A stretch of DNA of 20,394 bases from Gp7-AA10 sp041483175 (GTDB lineage: Bacteria; Acidobacteriota; Thermoanaerobaculia; Gp7-AA8): NCBI GenBank assembly GCA_041483175.1, contig JBGPFD010000039.1, positions 1-20,394 of the forward strand, given 5' to 3'. The translations under genes were made by a program, and so were the position numbers. Positions 6,434-13,713 of this stretch are shown here, one piece after another. Each line of letters begins with the position of its first letter. Within the stretch, counting starts at the first letter, position 1. Below the pieces are notes generated by a model. That model made no database searches. It was not told the DNA's origin and saw only the letters and a list, made by a program, of their open reading frames with translations.

Positions 6434-7804
6434 TCACGGAAAATATCCCTTCGGGATCCGCAGTTCCTGCCCCGCGGACGAGCGTATGAGTAGCGTGTGC
6501 CATGCGTCTTCGGCGGACAGATCGGAGTAGAAGACGAGCCGATACTGCTGCCGCAGTTCCTGCGCGATGCGCGCGTAGACGGACGGTAGTTCGCTCTCCC
6601 TCTGGATAATGAAATAGGTCGCGCCGGTGTCGTGCGCGATGTTGGCCAGCTTGCGCGCCTGCAGCCATCCGATTCCAAACCGCATCAGTTTCATCAGCAC
6701 GCGATTCTTAATGACCGGATAGAGCGGCACGCCGGCGTAGCGCGCGTAGTGCACGAGGTGCTCGAGCTTGAAGGCGCTTCCCTGGTCCACGCCGTCGGTG
6801 AAGACGACCAACGCGTGGCGGCCGGGCTGCTTCTGCAGCTCGAACAACATCTCGATGGCCGAGTCGTACAGGTGCGTTTCACCGCCCGGTTTTACGCGGT
6901 CGATGGCCTGCGCGGCGGCGTTGAAATCGTTCGTGAACGGCGTCAACCAGAACAGCGTCTGATTGAAGCCGACGACCGCGATGCGATCGGTCGGTCGTAG
7001 CAGCGCCTGCGCGAACTGCTTCGCCGCCGCCTTCACCACCGGCATCTCCTCGATCATGCTCTCCGAGTAGTCGATCAGCAAAATGACGTAGAGCGGCTGA
7101 TCGGACGCCGGCACCAGCGCTTCGATCTTGCGCGGCTCTCCGTTGTCGAGCAGCGTCAGCTCGTCGAGGCGCAGCGGACGATCGCCGCCGATCACGGAGA
7201 GAGGAACCTGCTGCAGCGTGACCTCGACGTGCGCGCTCGGAGTGGTGCCGAAGAAGACAACATCATTGGCTTCCTGGCCGTCTATCGCCCGCACCACCAC
7301 GCGCGCGTAGATGGCGCGCGGAAACCTGGAGCGGTCAAACGCAATTTCGTAGGGCGGCGCTGTCGCTGTGCCGATCTTCTCCTCGCCGGCATAGAAATCG
7401 ACGCCGGCGATCGCCACTTCCGGCGGCTTGACGATCGACGCCGAGAGCACGTCCGTGCCTCCCTGCAGATGCACACGAAACGGCGGCTTCGGATCGTTGA
7501 CCACCATCTCGTCTTCGCCGACGAGATTGTTCTGCGCGTCATAGCCAGCGGCGCGAATCCGCAGCCGGCGGATGTAGTCGCCGAGCCGTACCGGAATGAC
7601 CACCGAACGCCCCTTCGCCTCCGCCCACTTCACGCCGTTTACCGACAGCTCCACGCGAGCGACAGGCTCGCTCGTGGTCACTGGAACGTAGAGCGTGCCG
7701 TGGACGAGGCCCTCGGCTTTTTGCGTGATGCGGACGGGCTGCGCGAAAAGGGCTGTGGCGAAGAGAAAAACGATGAACGATGAACGATGAACGATGAACT
7801 TCAC
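6434..7804 (-). CDS. Secreted VWFA-related protein (acidobacterial type)
   Basis: A 456-residue exported protein with a von Willebrand A domain, a fold for metal-dependent protein binding. Seen: signal peptide at residues 1-21, Ig-like beta-rich regions at about 30-200, then a VWA domain from about 238 with the MIDAS motif DYSES at 245-249, Thr310 in GGETHLYD, and the later metal Asp in VVFTDGVD (Asp337). The layout resembles the VWFA-related family described from Acidobacteria (TIGR03436). The start is GTG 7804, overlapping the ligase stop (GTGA). The signal peptide is partly encoded by the CGATGAA heptamer array: residues 3-11 repeat the heptad F-I-V-H-R-S-S. The binding partner is unknown. 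Confidence 0.85.
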   Translation of the reverse strand: MKFIVHRSSFIVFLFATALFAQPVRITQKAEGLVHGTLYVPVTTSEPVARVELSVNGVKWAEAKGRSVVIPVRLGDYIRRLRIRAAGYDAQNNLVGEDEMVVNDPKPPFRVHLQGGTDVLSASIVKPPEVAIAGVDFYAGEEKIGTATAPPYEIAFDRSRFPRAIYARVVVRAIDGQEANDVVFFGTTPSAHVEVTLQQVPLSVIGGDRPLRLDELTLLDNGEPRKIEALVPASDQPLYVILLIDYSESMIEEMPVVKAAAKQFAQALLRPTDRIAVVGFNQTLFWLTPFTNDFNAAAQAIDRVKPGGETHLYDSAIEMLFELQKQPGRHALVVFTDGVDQGSAFKLEHLVHYARYAGVPLYPVIKNRVLMKLMRFGIGWLQARKLANIAHDTGATYFIIQRESELPSVYARIAQELRQQYRLVFYSDLSAEDAWHTLLIRSSAGQELRIPKGYFP

Positions 7805-7849
7805 GAGATCATCAACCTCAGTTCATCTTTCATCGTTCCGCGTTCATCG
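7771..7849. repeat. Inverted heptamer array 2 (CGATGAA unit)
   Basis: Four perfect CGATGAA units (7771-7798) face four TTCATCG-type units (7822-7849: TTCATCT, TTCATCG, TTCCGCG, TTCATCG) across a 23-base spacer. Both arms are coding: the left arm gives part of the VWFA signal peptide, the right arm the last 16 residues of the ligase. The spacer contains the ligase stop and the VWFA start. The arms could pair into a hairpin over the coupled stop/start. Confidence 0.9.
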
Positions 7850-8844
7850 TTCGGTATGACCTGCTCCATCGTGCATTGACGCGGTTTCTTATCCGGTCGC
7901 CAGCGCAAAAGCTTCGATCCGTGCCGGAAGCGGCCCTGCGAGAAGTAGTCGTACTCCACTTCACATACAAGAGCCGGGCGCACCGGTTCCCATTCGCCGC
8001 TCCGCTCGGTCGCCCAGCGGCTCGGGCCCCTGGGCACGCGCACCTCGAACGGATTTTCGCCGCGCATCGCCTCGAGCGTTTTCGTCAGCTCCTTCCGATC
8101 GGCTTTGCTGATCGACGACGTGTGGCCGATGTATACCAGCCGTCCTTTATCGTCGTACAGACCGAGGAGAAGCGAGCCGACGCTCTTCGTCCGTTCGCCG
8201 TAGCGAAACCCGCCGACGACGCAGTCCGCGCTTTTCAGGTGCTTCACTTTCACCATCCCTTCGCGATCGCCGGAGTGATACGGCTCGCCGAGCCGCTTGG
8301 CCATGACGCCATCGAGTCCCATGCCGGAGTATTTGCTGAACCACTGGCGCGCGATGTTCCGATCGGTTGTCGCCGGCGAAAGACGGAGCAGCTCTTCGCC
8401 CGGAGCGACATCCAGGAATCGCTCGAGCTGCTGCCGCCGGTTCTCGATCGGCTGCTGCCTCAAGTCGCGCTTCCAGTACAGAAGATCGAACGCGAAGTAG
8501 TGCGCCGGCGTCTCGGCCGCCAGTTTTCGGATGCGCGATTGCGCTGGATGAAGACGCAGCAGCAGATCATCGAACGACAGCCGGCCGTTGACCGGCATGA
8601 CAATCTCGCCGTCGATGACGAACTTCTTCGATTTCAACGTGCGAAATGCATCCACCAATTCTGGGAAATAGCGCGCGAGCGGCTGTCCCGCTTTCGACTG
8701 AATTGCGATGTCGTTGCCGTCGCGGAAGATGATGGCGCGGAATCCATCCCATTTCGGCTCGAACTGCCATCCGTCGCCCTCGGGGATTCTCGCGACGCGC
8801 TTCGCTTCCATTGGCGGGTAGGGTGGGTGCAGGGGAAGGATCAT
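7801..8844 (-). CDS. ATP-dependent DNA ligase, LigC/LigD ligase-domain type
   Basis: Seals nicks using ATP, presumably in end joining or gap repair. Seen: adenylation motif EPKWDGFR with the nucleotidyl Lys31, motif III FVIDGEIVM (Glu80), motif IV GLDGVMAKR at 176-184, motif V MVKVK near 197-201, and a C-terminal OB-fold part ending in RPALVCEVEYDYFSQGRFRH and LRWRPDKKP. At 347 residues it is a stand-alone ligase domain, like mycobacterial LigC or the ligase part of LigD. The last 16 residues (332-347) come from the heptamer array and are unlikely to matter. It follows the polymerase-domain gene on the same strand, separated only by heptamer array 3. No Ku gene is visible. Confidence 0.92.
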   Translation of the reverse strand: MILPLHPPYPPMEAKRVARIPEGDGWQFEPKWDGFRAIIFRDGNDIAIQSKAGQPLARYFPELVDAFRTLKSKKFVIDGEIVMPVNGRLSFDDLLLRLHPAQSRIRKLAAETPAHYFAFDLLYWKRDLRQQPIENRRQQLERFLDVAPGEELLRLSPATTDRNIARQWFSKYSGMGLDGVMAKRLGEPYHSGDREGMVKVKHLKSADCVVGGFRYGERTKSVGSLLLGLYDDKGRLVYIGHTSSISKADRKELTKTLEAMRGENPFEVRVPRGPSRWATERSGEWEPVRPALVCEVEYDYFSQGRFRHGSKLLRWRPDKKPRQCTMEQVIPNDERGTMKDELRLMIS

Positions 8845-8846
8845 AC

Positions 8847-8944
8847 GAATTCAAAATGCAGAACGCAGAACGCAGAATGCAGAATTGGGAAATCCACGTC
8901 CGTTCTTCATTCTGAATTCTGCGCCCTGCCTTTTGCCTTCCCGG
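8847..8944. repeat. Inverted heptamer array 3 (GAACGCA unit)
   Basis: Six in-phase heptamers at 8847-8888 (GAATTCA, AAATGCA, GAACGCA twice, GAATGCA, GAATTGG) face six at 8903-8944 (TTCTTCA, TTCTGAA, TTCTGCG, CCCTGCC, TTTTGCC, TTCCCGG), the latter diverging to the right. It occupies the whole gap between the polymerase stop (8907) and the ligase start (8844) and encodes the last 12 or so residues of the polymerase. Confidence 0.88.
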
Positions 8945-9899
8945 AGCGTTGGCGCAATGGTTTTTTTGGCGAGGCAAGCACTGAAAAAAGCTCGAACCGC
9001 TTCTTTCCCAGCACCGGCTTCCAGAGATCGCCGAGTCTCTTGACTCGCTGGCGAACGTTGTCGATGCGGAAGTCTTCGATGCGGATGCCGCGCTCGATCT
9101 CCTCCCACGTCACCGGCGTGGAGACGGACGCCACAGGCGTCGGACGGATGGAGTAGATCGACGCCAGGGTGCGGCCCCAGGCGTTCTGGTTGTAGTCGAC
9201 GAGCACGCGCCCGTGCGGTCGCTTTACCTTGCGGTACTCGGCGGTGATCAGATCGGGATGGCGCGACTCGAGCTCGATGGCGATGGCCTTGGCGAACGTC
9301 CAAACCTCCTTTTGCAGCGGCCCGCGCACGATGGGGATGTACACATGGATGCCTTTCGATCCGGTGGTCTTTGCGTACGTGGACATGGCCAGCTGTCCGA
9401 GGATGTCGCGGACGCGGAGGGCGACTTCGCGAACCTTGTCGAAATTCGCGCCGGGACCGGGATCGAGATCGAAGTGCAGAAAATCGGGACGGTCCCAGTC
9501 GTCGCAGCGCGCATACCACGGATTGAGATCGATGCAGCCGAGGTTGATCAGCCACATCAGCGAGGGGAGATCCTGAACCATCGGAAAGTTGACGATTCCG
9601 GCGTCGTGCGGGATGGCGCAGATCTCGATCCACTCCGGGCGCGGTTCCGGCGCGCGCTTCATGTAGAAGAAGTCGCCCTCCGCACCGTTGGGGTAGCGCT
9701 TCATGACCATCGCGCGGTCGGCGAGGTGCGGCAGCAGCCATGGCGAGATGTCGGCGTAGTACTGGAGGAGATCGCGCTTGGTCAGTTTCAGTTTTTTCCA
9801 GAACAGCTTGCGCAGATTCGTCAGCCGCACTTCGTGCGCGCCGAAGCGGAGAATGACTTCTTCGGCGTCGTTCGGCAGCAACAGCCCTTTCACCGGCAT
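8907..9899 (-). CDS. LigD-type DNA polymerase/primase domain protein
   Basis: Archaeo-eukaryotic primase-like polymerase that fills or extends broken DNA ends. Seen: LTNLRKLFW near 26-34, MKRYPNG near 66-72, the metal motif HFDLDPG at 142-148 with Asp144 and Asp146, TTGSKGIHVYIPI at 178-190 with His185, and the third metal Asp in RVLVDYNQNAWGRT (Asp235). These are the defining residues of LigD polymerase domains. At 330 residues it lacks both the ligase and the 3'-phosphoesterase domains, so the LigD functions are split over separate genes here. It overlaps the alcohol dehydrogenase stop by 10 bases. The C-terminal tail (from about residue 319) is heptamer-encoded. Confidence 0.92.
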   Translation of the reverse strand: MPVKGLLLPNDAEEVILRFGAHEVRLTNLRKLFWKKLKLTKRDLLQYYADISPWLLPHLADRAMVMKRYPNGAEGDFFYMKRAPEPRPEWIEICAIPHDAGIVNFPMVQDLPSLMWLINLGCIDLNPWYARCDDWDRPDFLHFDLDPGPGANFDKVREVALRVRDILGQLAMSTYAKTTGSKGIHVYIPIVRGPLQKEVWTFAKAIAIELESRHPDLITAEYRKVKRPHGRVLVDYNQNAWGRTLASIYSIRPTPVASVSTPVTWEEIERGIRIEDFRIDNVRQRVKRLGDLWKPVLGKKRFELFSVLASPKKPLRQRSGKAKGRAQNSE

Positions 9900-10813
9900 C
9901 GCACGATCACCTTCAGCGCTCCGGGTCGTTGCGCGCGCGCGAATCCGTCGATGGCGTCATCGAGCGGAACGATTGCATCGATCAGGCCGCGGACGTCGAC
10001 TCGCCGCTCGCGCAGCAAGCGAAGCGCCTTGTCGAAAGGCCCGCAGCGCGAGCCGATCACGGTGATCTCGTCGACCACCAGCGATGAGGCATTGAGCGTC
10101 AGCGCGCCGGCGTAGGTGCTCTTCATGACCAGTGTTCCCCGCGGCCGCAGTGCGCGGCGTGCCACCGCGAATCCTTCCGCGCTCCCGCTGCACTCGACAG
10201 CGATGTCGAACGTTCCGGCAAGAGCATCGGCCGTTGGAATGCCCCGCCGCTCGAGCAGGTCGCGCTTGCGGCGGTGCTTTCCGACCACCAGAAGCTTACA
10301 GCCGGTCAGCGCAAGCGTCTGCGCCACGAGTTGCCCGAGCTTGCCGTCACCGACGACCAGTACGCGCTCGTCGGGTTGGATGGTGATCTGCTCCTGGATC
10401 TCCAGCGCCGCCGCGAGCGGTTCCGTGAAGAGCGCTTCCTCCGTGCTGATTTCGTCCGGAACGGGGTGGAGATTGACGGCGGGAATAGTCAGATGCTCTG
10501 CTAATGCGCCATTCCGATCCTTGATGCCGAGGACCGTGCGGTTCTCGCAGTGCGAGCGGCGGCCGTTGCGGCAGGCCTCGCATTGTTCGCAGACGGCGTT
10601 GATCTCGCCGACGACGCGTCTTCCTTCCCATTCACCGACGAACTCGTGCCCGGGAATGCCTGCGAACGGATAGTAGCCGCGAGTCAGCTCGATGTCGGTG
10701 CTGCAGATGCCGGCCAGCAGCACGTGCACGAGCGCTTCACCGCGCGCAGCGACGGGCATCGGGAGATCGTCTCGCAGACGGAGGCGCCGTTCCTCGAGCC
10801 ACAGTCCGCGCAT
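9890..10813 (-). CDS. Zinc-dependent MDR alcohol dehydrogenase
   Basis: Cytosolic NAD(P)-dependent oxidoreductase of the medium-chain family, closest in pattern to sorbitol/threonine/glucose dehydrogenases. Seen: catalytic zinc ligands Cys37 (GICSTD), His56 and Glu57 (PGHEFVG), possibly Glu131; four structural zinc Cys at 75, 78, 81 and 89 (CEQCEACRNGRRSHC); and the Rossmann motif VVGDGKLGQ at 153-161, where GxGxxG is nearly intact. At 307 residues it is shorter than the usual 340-350. The start ATG overlaps the stop of the upstream gene by one base (TGATG). The substrate cannot be named. Its place next to end-joining genes is probably only operon packing. Confidence 0.88.
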   Translation of the reverse strand: MRGLWLEERRLRLRDDLPMPVAARGEALVHVLLAGICSTDIELTRGYYPFAGIPGHEFVGEWEGRRVVGEINAVCEQCEACRNGRRSHCENRTVLGIKDRNGALAEHLTIPAVNLHPVPDEISTEEALFTEPLAAALEIQEQITIQPDERVLVVGDGKLGQLVAQTLALTGCKLLVVGKHRRKRDLLERRGIPTADALAGTFDIAVECSGSAEGFAVARRALRPRGTLVMKSTYAGALTLNASSLVVDEITVIGSRCGPFDKALRLLRERRVDVRGLIDAIVPLDDAIDGFARAQRPGALKVIVRCR

Positions 10814-11394
10814 CAGCGCGCTCGGACCTTATGTCGTGGAGCATCGAGCGTGGCGTACTTCAGCTCCCGGTTCTCGCGCACGGCACGCAGCATCAGGCCG
10901 CCGCGCGACATGTCGCCGAGGCCGGCGAAAACCGCGGGGAATCGCAGCCGTCCGCCGAAAATCGGCAACAGCACGTCGACGTATTTTCCCGTGGCCACGC
11001 TTCCGAGGAGCACGACTTCGTGACGCCCGTTGAGCGTTCTTGCGAGTGCCGCCGCATCGCGTTCCAGCGGTTTGCGATAGTTTCGCTTCCGGACATCCAC
11101 CGGCGTTCGCCGCAGAACCTTCATCCGCTCCTCGGTGATGCGCCACGCGGGCGGCACGAGACCGAAACCGGGCGCGATGACAAACGTGTTCTGCAGATCG
11201 CTGAAATGCATCGCGTAGGCGATCTTTCCCCGGAAGTAGAGCGCGCTCGTGAACGCGAAAGCCAGCGCGATCGGTACCCCCTCCGGCGAGCGGTAGAGCT
11301 GCGCCGCTTCAAATTGTGAGCGAGGCGAGATCAATTGCTTCGCGCGCACGCCGGTGAGGTTTGCCGGCGAAAGGAGAAAAACCTTCGAGGGCAT
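10813..11394 (-). CDS. Conserved-looking protein of unknown function
   Basis: A 193-residue soluble protein with no signal peptide or membrane segment. Seen: an N-terminal block FLLSPANLTGVRAKQL at 4-19, a hydrophobic ALAFAFTSALYFRGKIAYA core, and a second block VVLLGSVATGKYVDVLLPI in the last third that reads like a beta-strand-turn-helix. I do not recognise a family. The frame is open further upstream to 11784, but those residues are Arg-rich low complexity and overlap the secreted-protein gene, so I start at ATG 11394. It lies 11 bases after that gene and overlaps the dehydrogenase start by one base, so it is probably in the same transcript. Confidence 0.72.
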   Translation of the reverse strand: MPSKVFLLSPANLTGVRAKQLISPRSQFEAAQLYRSPEGVPIALAFAFTSALYFRGKIAYAMHFSDLQNTFVIAPGFGLVPPAWRITEERMKVLRRTPVDVRKRNYRKPLERDAAALARTLNGRHEVVLLGSVATGKYVDVLLPIFGGRLRFPAVFAGLGDMSRGGLMLRAVRENRELKYATLDAPRHKVRAR

Positions 11395-11405
11395 CTGCCC
11401 CCGCC

Positions 11406-12245
11406 TTAACGCAAACGCCGCAGCGTCTCTTTCAGCAGGCGGTCGCCCTTGTCCAGATCCTCCTGCTTTTTGCTGTGGAGCAGCTCTTCGGCGCGCCGGA
11501 GCCCGTGCACGATGCCGACGATCGGCAGCGAACTGCCCGGTTCGAGCTTGGCGATTTCGTCGTCGATGGCGTCGGAATCGGTCGCGTCGCGCAGGTGGCG
11601 CAGAGTGAGGATGGTTTCGTAGCTGGGATTGCCGGGGTCGTCTTCTGGAACGGCCTTCAGAACATGGATCTCGATCAGCGCCTGCTTCGCGTTCTTCTGC
11701 GCGGTAGAGGCGTCGACCGACACGCCCACGTGGTCGGCGATGACGCCGAGGTCGACAGTACGGGAAGTGTCGGGATTCATCCATTCGTTGATCGGCTCGT
11801 CCTTCGTCCGTTCGCGGCCGTTCACGGTGTAGGACACGTGGGCCGTACCGGCATAGACGGCGTTGTTGCCGCTGAAGAGCGACCGCTTGGAGGGGACGAC
11901 GATGCGCACCGAGTATCCGTGGTCGGCCGACGCTTCGAAATGGTCGCTCCCGCTTCCCTGCACGGCGACGACCGAGTGCCCGTGCTTGTCGTACGGTGGG
12001 TTTCCGGACGGCCGCACCCAGCGCACCCAGCGGAAGCCTCCGCCGGAGAGCGGCACGCGGAGCGCATCGATTTTCGCGTCGATGAACTTGTCGACGTCGT
12101 ACGACGTCGTGTCACTCTTCAGCATCAGCGCACGCACCTGATAAAGGGCGGCGAGCTGATTGGCCATGGCGCAATCGTCGTTTTCAATTGCCAGAATGGG
12201 AAGGGCGAGCAGAAGGAGCGCGACTCCCGACAGGATGGTTTTCAT
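11406..12245 (-). CDS. Secreted protein of unknown function
   Basis: A 279-residue exported protein. Residues 1-19 (MKTILSGVALLLLALPILA) form a clear signal peptide with a likely cleavage after ILA. The mature part is mixed beta-rich in the middle, and residues from about 205 to the end are helical and charged (AIDDEIAKLEPG, then RRAEELLHSKKQEDLDKGD), like a short helical repeat. No known family. ATG 12245 is chosen over the longer frame to 12317 because the signal peptide starts there. A GGAGG lies 12 bases upstream and a TACAAT -10 box at 12276-12271. It is the first gene of the eight-gene minus-strand run. Confidence 0.75.
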   Translation of the reverse strand: MKTILSGVALLLLALPILAIENDDCAMANQLAALYQVRALMLKSDTTSYDVDKFIDAKIDALRVPLSGGGFRWVRWVRPSGNPPYDKHGHSVVAVQGSGSDHFEASADHGYSVRIVVPSKRSLFSGNNAVYAGTAHVSYTVNGRERTKDEPINEWMNPDTSRTVDLGVIADHVGVSVDASTAQKNAKQALIEIHVLKAVPEDDPGNPSYETILTLRHLRDATDSDAIDDEIAKLEPGSSLPIVGIVHGLRRAEELLHSKKQEDLDKGDRLLKETLRRLR

Positions 12246-12270
12246 GAGAACACGGCACCTCCGAAACAGA

Positions 12271-12276
12271 ATTGTA
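12271..12276 (-). promoter_or_regulatory. Candidate -10 box TACAAT for the minus-strand operon
   Basis: TACAAT on the minus strand matches TATAAT at five of six positions and lies 25 bases before the ATG at 12245, leaving room for a leader with GGAGG. No convincing -35 is seen 16-18 bases upstream. It lies in the 61-base divergent gap shared with the MBOAT gene. Confidence 0.45.
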
Positions 12277-12289
12277 CGCGGAGGGCAGC

Positions 12290-12295
12290 TAGAAT
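12290..12295 (+). promoter_or_regulatory. Candidate -10 box TAGAAT for the MBOAT gene
   Basis: TAGAAT lies 11 bases before the ATG at 12307, so the message would have a leader of only a few bases. No good -35 or ribosome binding site is visible. It is one of several such boxes in the window. Confidence 0.45.
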
Positions 12296-12306
12296 CGTGA
12301 GATCCG

Positions 12307-13713
12307 ATGTGGTTCAACTCGTTTTCGTTCCTCTGGTTCTTCCCCGTTGTTCTTGCGGCCTACTGGTCCATTCCTTCGTGGCGCGTTCGCAAGCTGTTGT
12401 TGCTTGCGGCGAGCTATTTCTTCTATGCCTGCTGGAGCGCGCCGTTCGTCCTGTTGTTGATTTTGTCCAGCACCATCGACTACAGCGTCGGCCGCGCGCT
12501 GGCTGTGACCGAGGATCCGAGCAAACGGAAGTTGCTGGTCGCCGCCAGTTGCTCGTCCAACTTCGGCATTCTGGCCACTTTCAAGTACGCGGGATTCGCG
12601 TTTTCAACCCTATCGATTCTCGGAATTCATTCGATCGCCACGCCGGCTTGGGTGACGCACATCGTGCTTCCGGTGGGCATTTCGTTTTACACCTTTCACG
12701 GCGTCAGCTACATCGTCGATGTTTACCGCCGCCGGATCGAAGCGGAGAGGTCGCTCACCGACTTCATGCTTTTCGTGGCCTTCTTTCCGCAGCTCGTGGC
12801 CGGTCCGATCCTCCGTGCCTGGTACTTCGTCCCACAACTCCATGCGAAGCGCGCGAATCGTCAGATCGACTGGCTGCGCGGTGGCTTCCTGATCATCCTC
12901 GGTCTGTTTCAGAAAGTGGCCCTCGCAGACAACCTGGCGCCGCTGGCGAATCTCGTTTTTGAGCAGCCCGGCCGCTTCAACACCGCCGAACTGTGGCTCG
13001 GAACCTACGCCTTCGCCTTTCAGATCTACTTCGACTTTGCCGGATGCTCGAACATCGCCATCGGCAGCGCGCGGGCGCTCGGTTTCGAGATCCCGGAGAA
13101 TTTTCGGATGCCATACATCGCGGTCGGATTCCGCGACTTCTGGCGGCGGTGGCACATCTCGCTGTCTACATGGCTGCGCGACTACCTGTACTTTTCTCTC
13201 GGCGGAAGCCGTCGCGGGACGTGGCTGACCCTGCGCAATCTCCTGATCGTCATGGGGCTCGGCGGGTTGTGGCATGGCGCGAATTGGACCTTCGTGGCAT
13301 GGGGAATTTTGCACGGGACCTATCTGGCGATCGAACATCTCGCCGAGCCGTGGATCCGGCGGATTCCGCCGTTCCTCCGTCAGGCGCGCGCCGCGCGCGT
13401 CGTTGCGGCGATTGCTACGTTCCATCTGGTCTGCATCGGTTGGGTGTTCTTCCGTTCGCGGAGTGTCTCGGCGGCCCTTTCGATGACGGCAGCGATGCTG
13501 CTCCCGAATGGAATGAGTGTGAACTTCAATGCGCCGGCAATGATCTATCTGCCCATCGGCGCTCTGGCCATCATCGCCGCTTTGATCACAGCCGGACGCA
13601 ACGTCACCGCGCGTGTGCCGGCGTGGGCGTGGGGAGCGACCGCGGCGGTGATGCTTTTTCTGACCATCACGACCTGGGGCGATTCGAATGAATTCATCTA
13701 CTTCCGATTCTGA
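12307..13713 (+). CDS. MBOAT-family O-acyltransferase, AlgI-like
   Basis: Polytopic membrane enzyme that carries an acyl (often acetyl) group across the membrane to decorate an extracellular polysaccharide. Seen: many hydrophobic helices over 468 residues (normal for AlgI/DltB-type proteins), an N-terminus MWFNSFSFLWFFP typical of the family, LPVGISFYTFHGVSYIVDVYR at about 121-141, the FWRRWHISLSTWLRDYLYF block at 278-296, and the catalytic His323 in GGLWHGANWTFVAWG. It overlaps the next gene by 26 bases, which encodes an SGNH-like partner, so the two very likely work together as in AlgI/AlgJ systems. The polymer is unknown; no alginate genes are present. Confidence 0.92.
   Translation: MWFNSFSFLWFFPVVLAAYWSIPSWRVRKLLLLAASYFFYACWSAPFVLLLILSSTIDYSVGRALAVTEDPSKRKLLVAASCSSNFGILATFKYAGFAFSTLSILGIHSIATPAWVTHIVLPVGISFYTFHGVSYIVDVYRRRIEAERSLTDFMLFVAFFPQLVAGPILRAWYFVPQLHAKRANRQIDWLRGGFLIILGLFQKVALADNLAPLANLVFEQPGRFNTAELWLGTYAFAFQIYFDFAGCSNIAIGSARALGFEIPENFRMPYIAVGFRDFWRRWHISLSTWLRDYLYFSLGGSRRGTWLTLRNLLIVMGLGGLWHGANWTFVAWGILHGTYLAIEHLAEPWIRRIPPFLRQARAARVVAAIATFHLVCIGWVFFRSRSVSAALSMTAAMLLPNGMSVNFNAPAMIYLPIGALAIIAALITAGRNVTARVPAWAWGATAAVMLFLTITTWGDSNEFIYFRF

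Noticed and set aside
5213..6493. 426-residue plus-strand ORF opposite the M15-type peptidase
   Set aside because: The minus strand has signal-anchor, zinc and EF-hand motifs; the plus frame is Arg/His-rich only.
8847..8944. Repeats considered as a CRISPR array
   Set aside because: Units are 7 bases, contiguous and inverted in two arms, with no 25-37-base repeats separated by unique spacers and no cas genes.
7876..9156. 426-residue plus-strand ORF opposite the ligase
   Set aside because: It lies antisense to clear ligase and polymerase genes with intact motifs, and its sequence shows no domain.
8851..9741. 296-residue minus-strand ORF in another frame of the polymerase gene
   Set aside because: Overlaps the polymerase gene, whose metal motifs are intact, and is Arg/His-rich without a domain.
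11361..12962. 533-residue plus-strand ORF
   Set aside because: It runs antisense to the secreted-protein gene and then out of frame through the MBOAT gene, both well supported. Its protein is Arg/His-rich with no family pattern: a GC-rich shadow frame.
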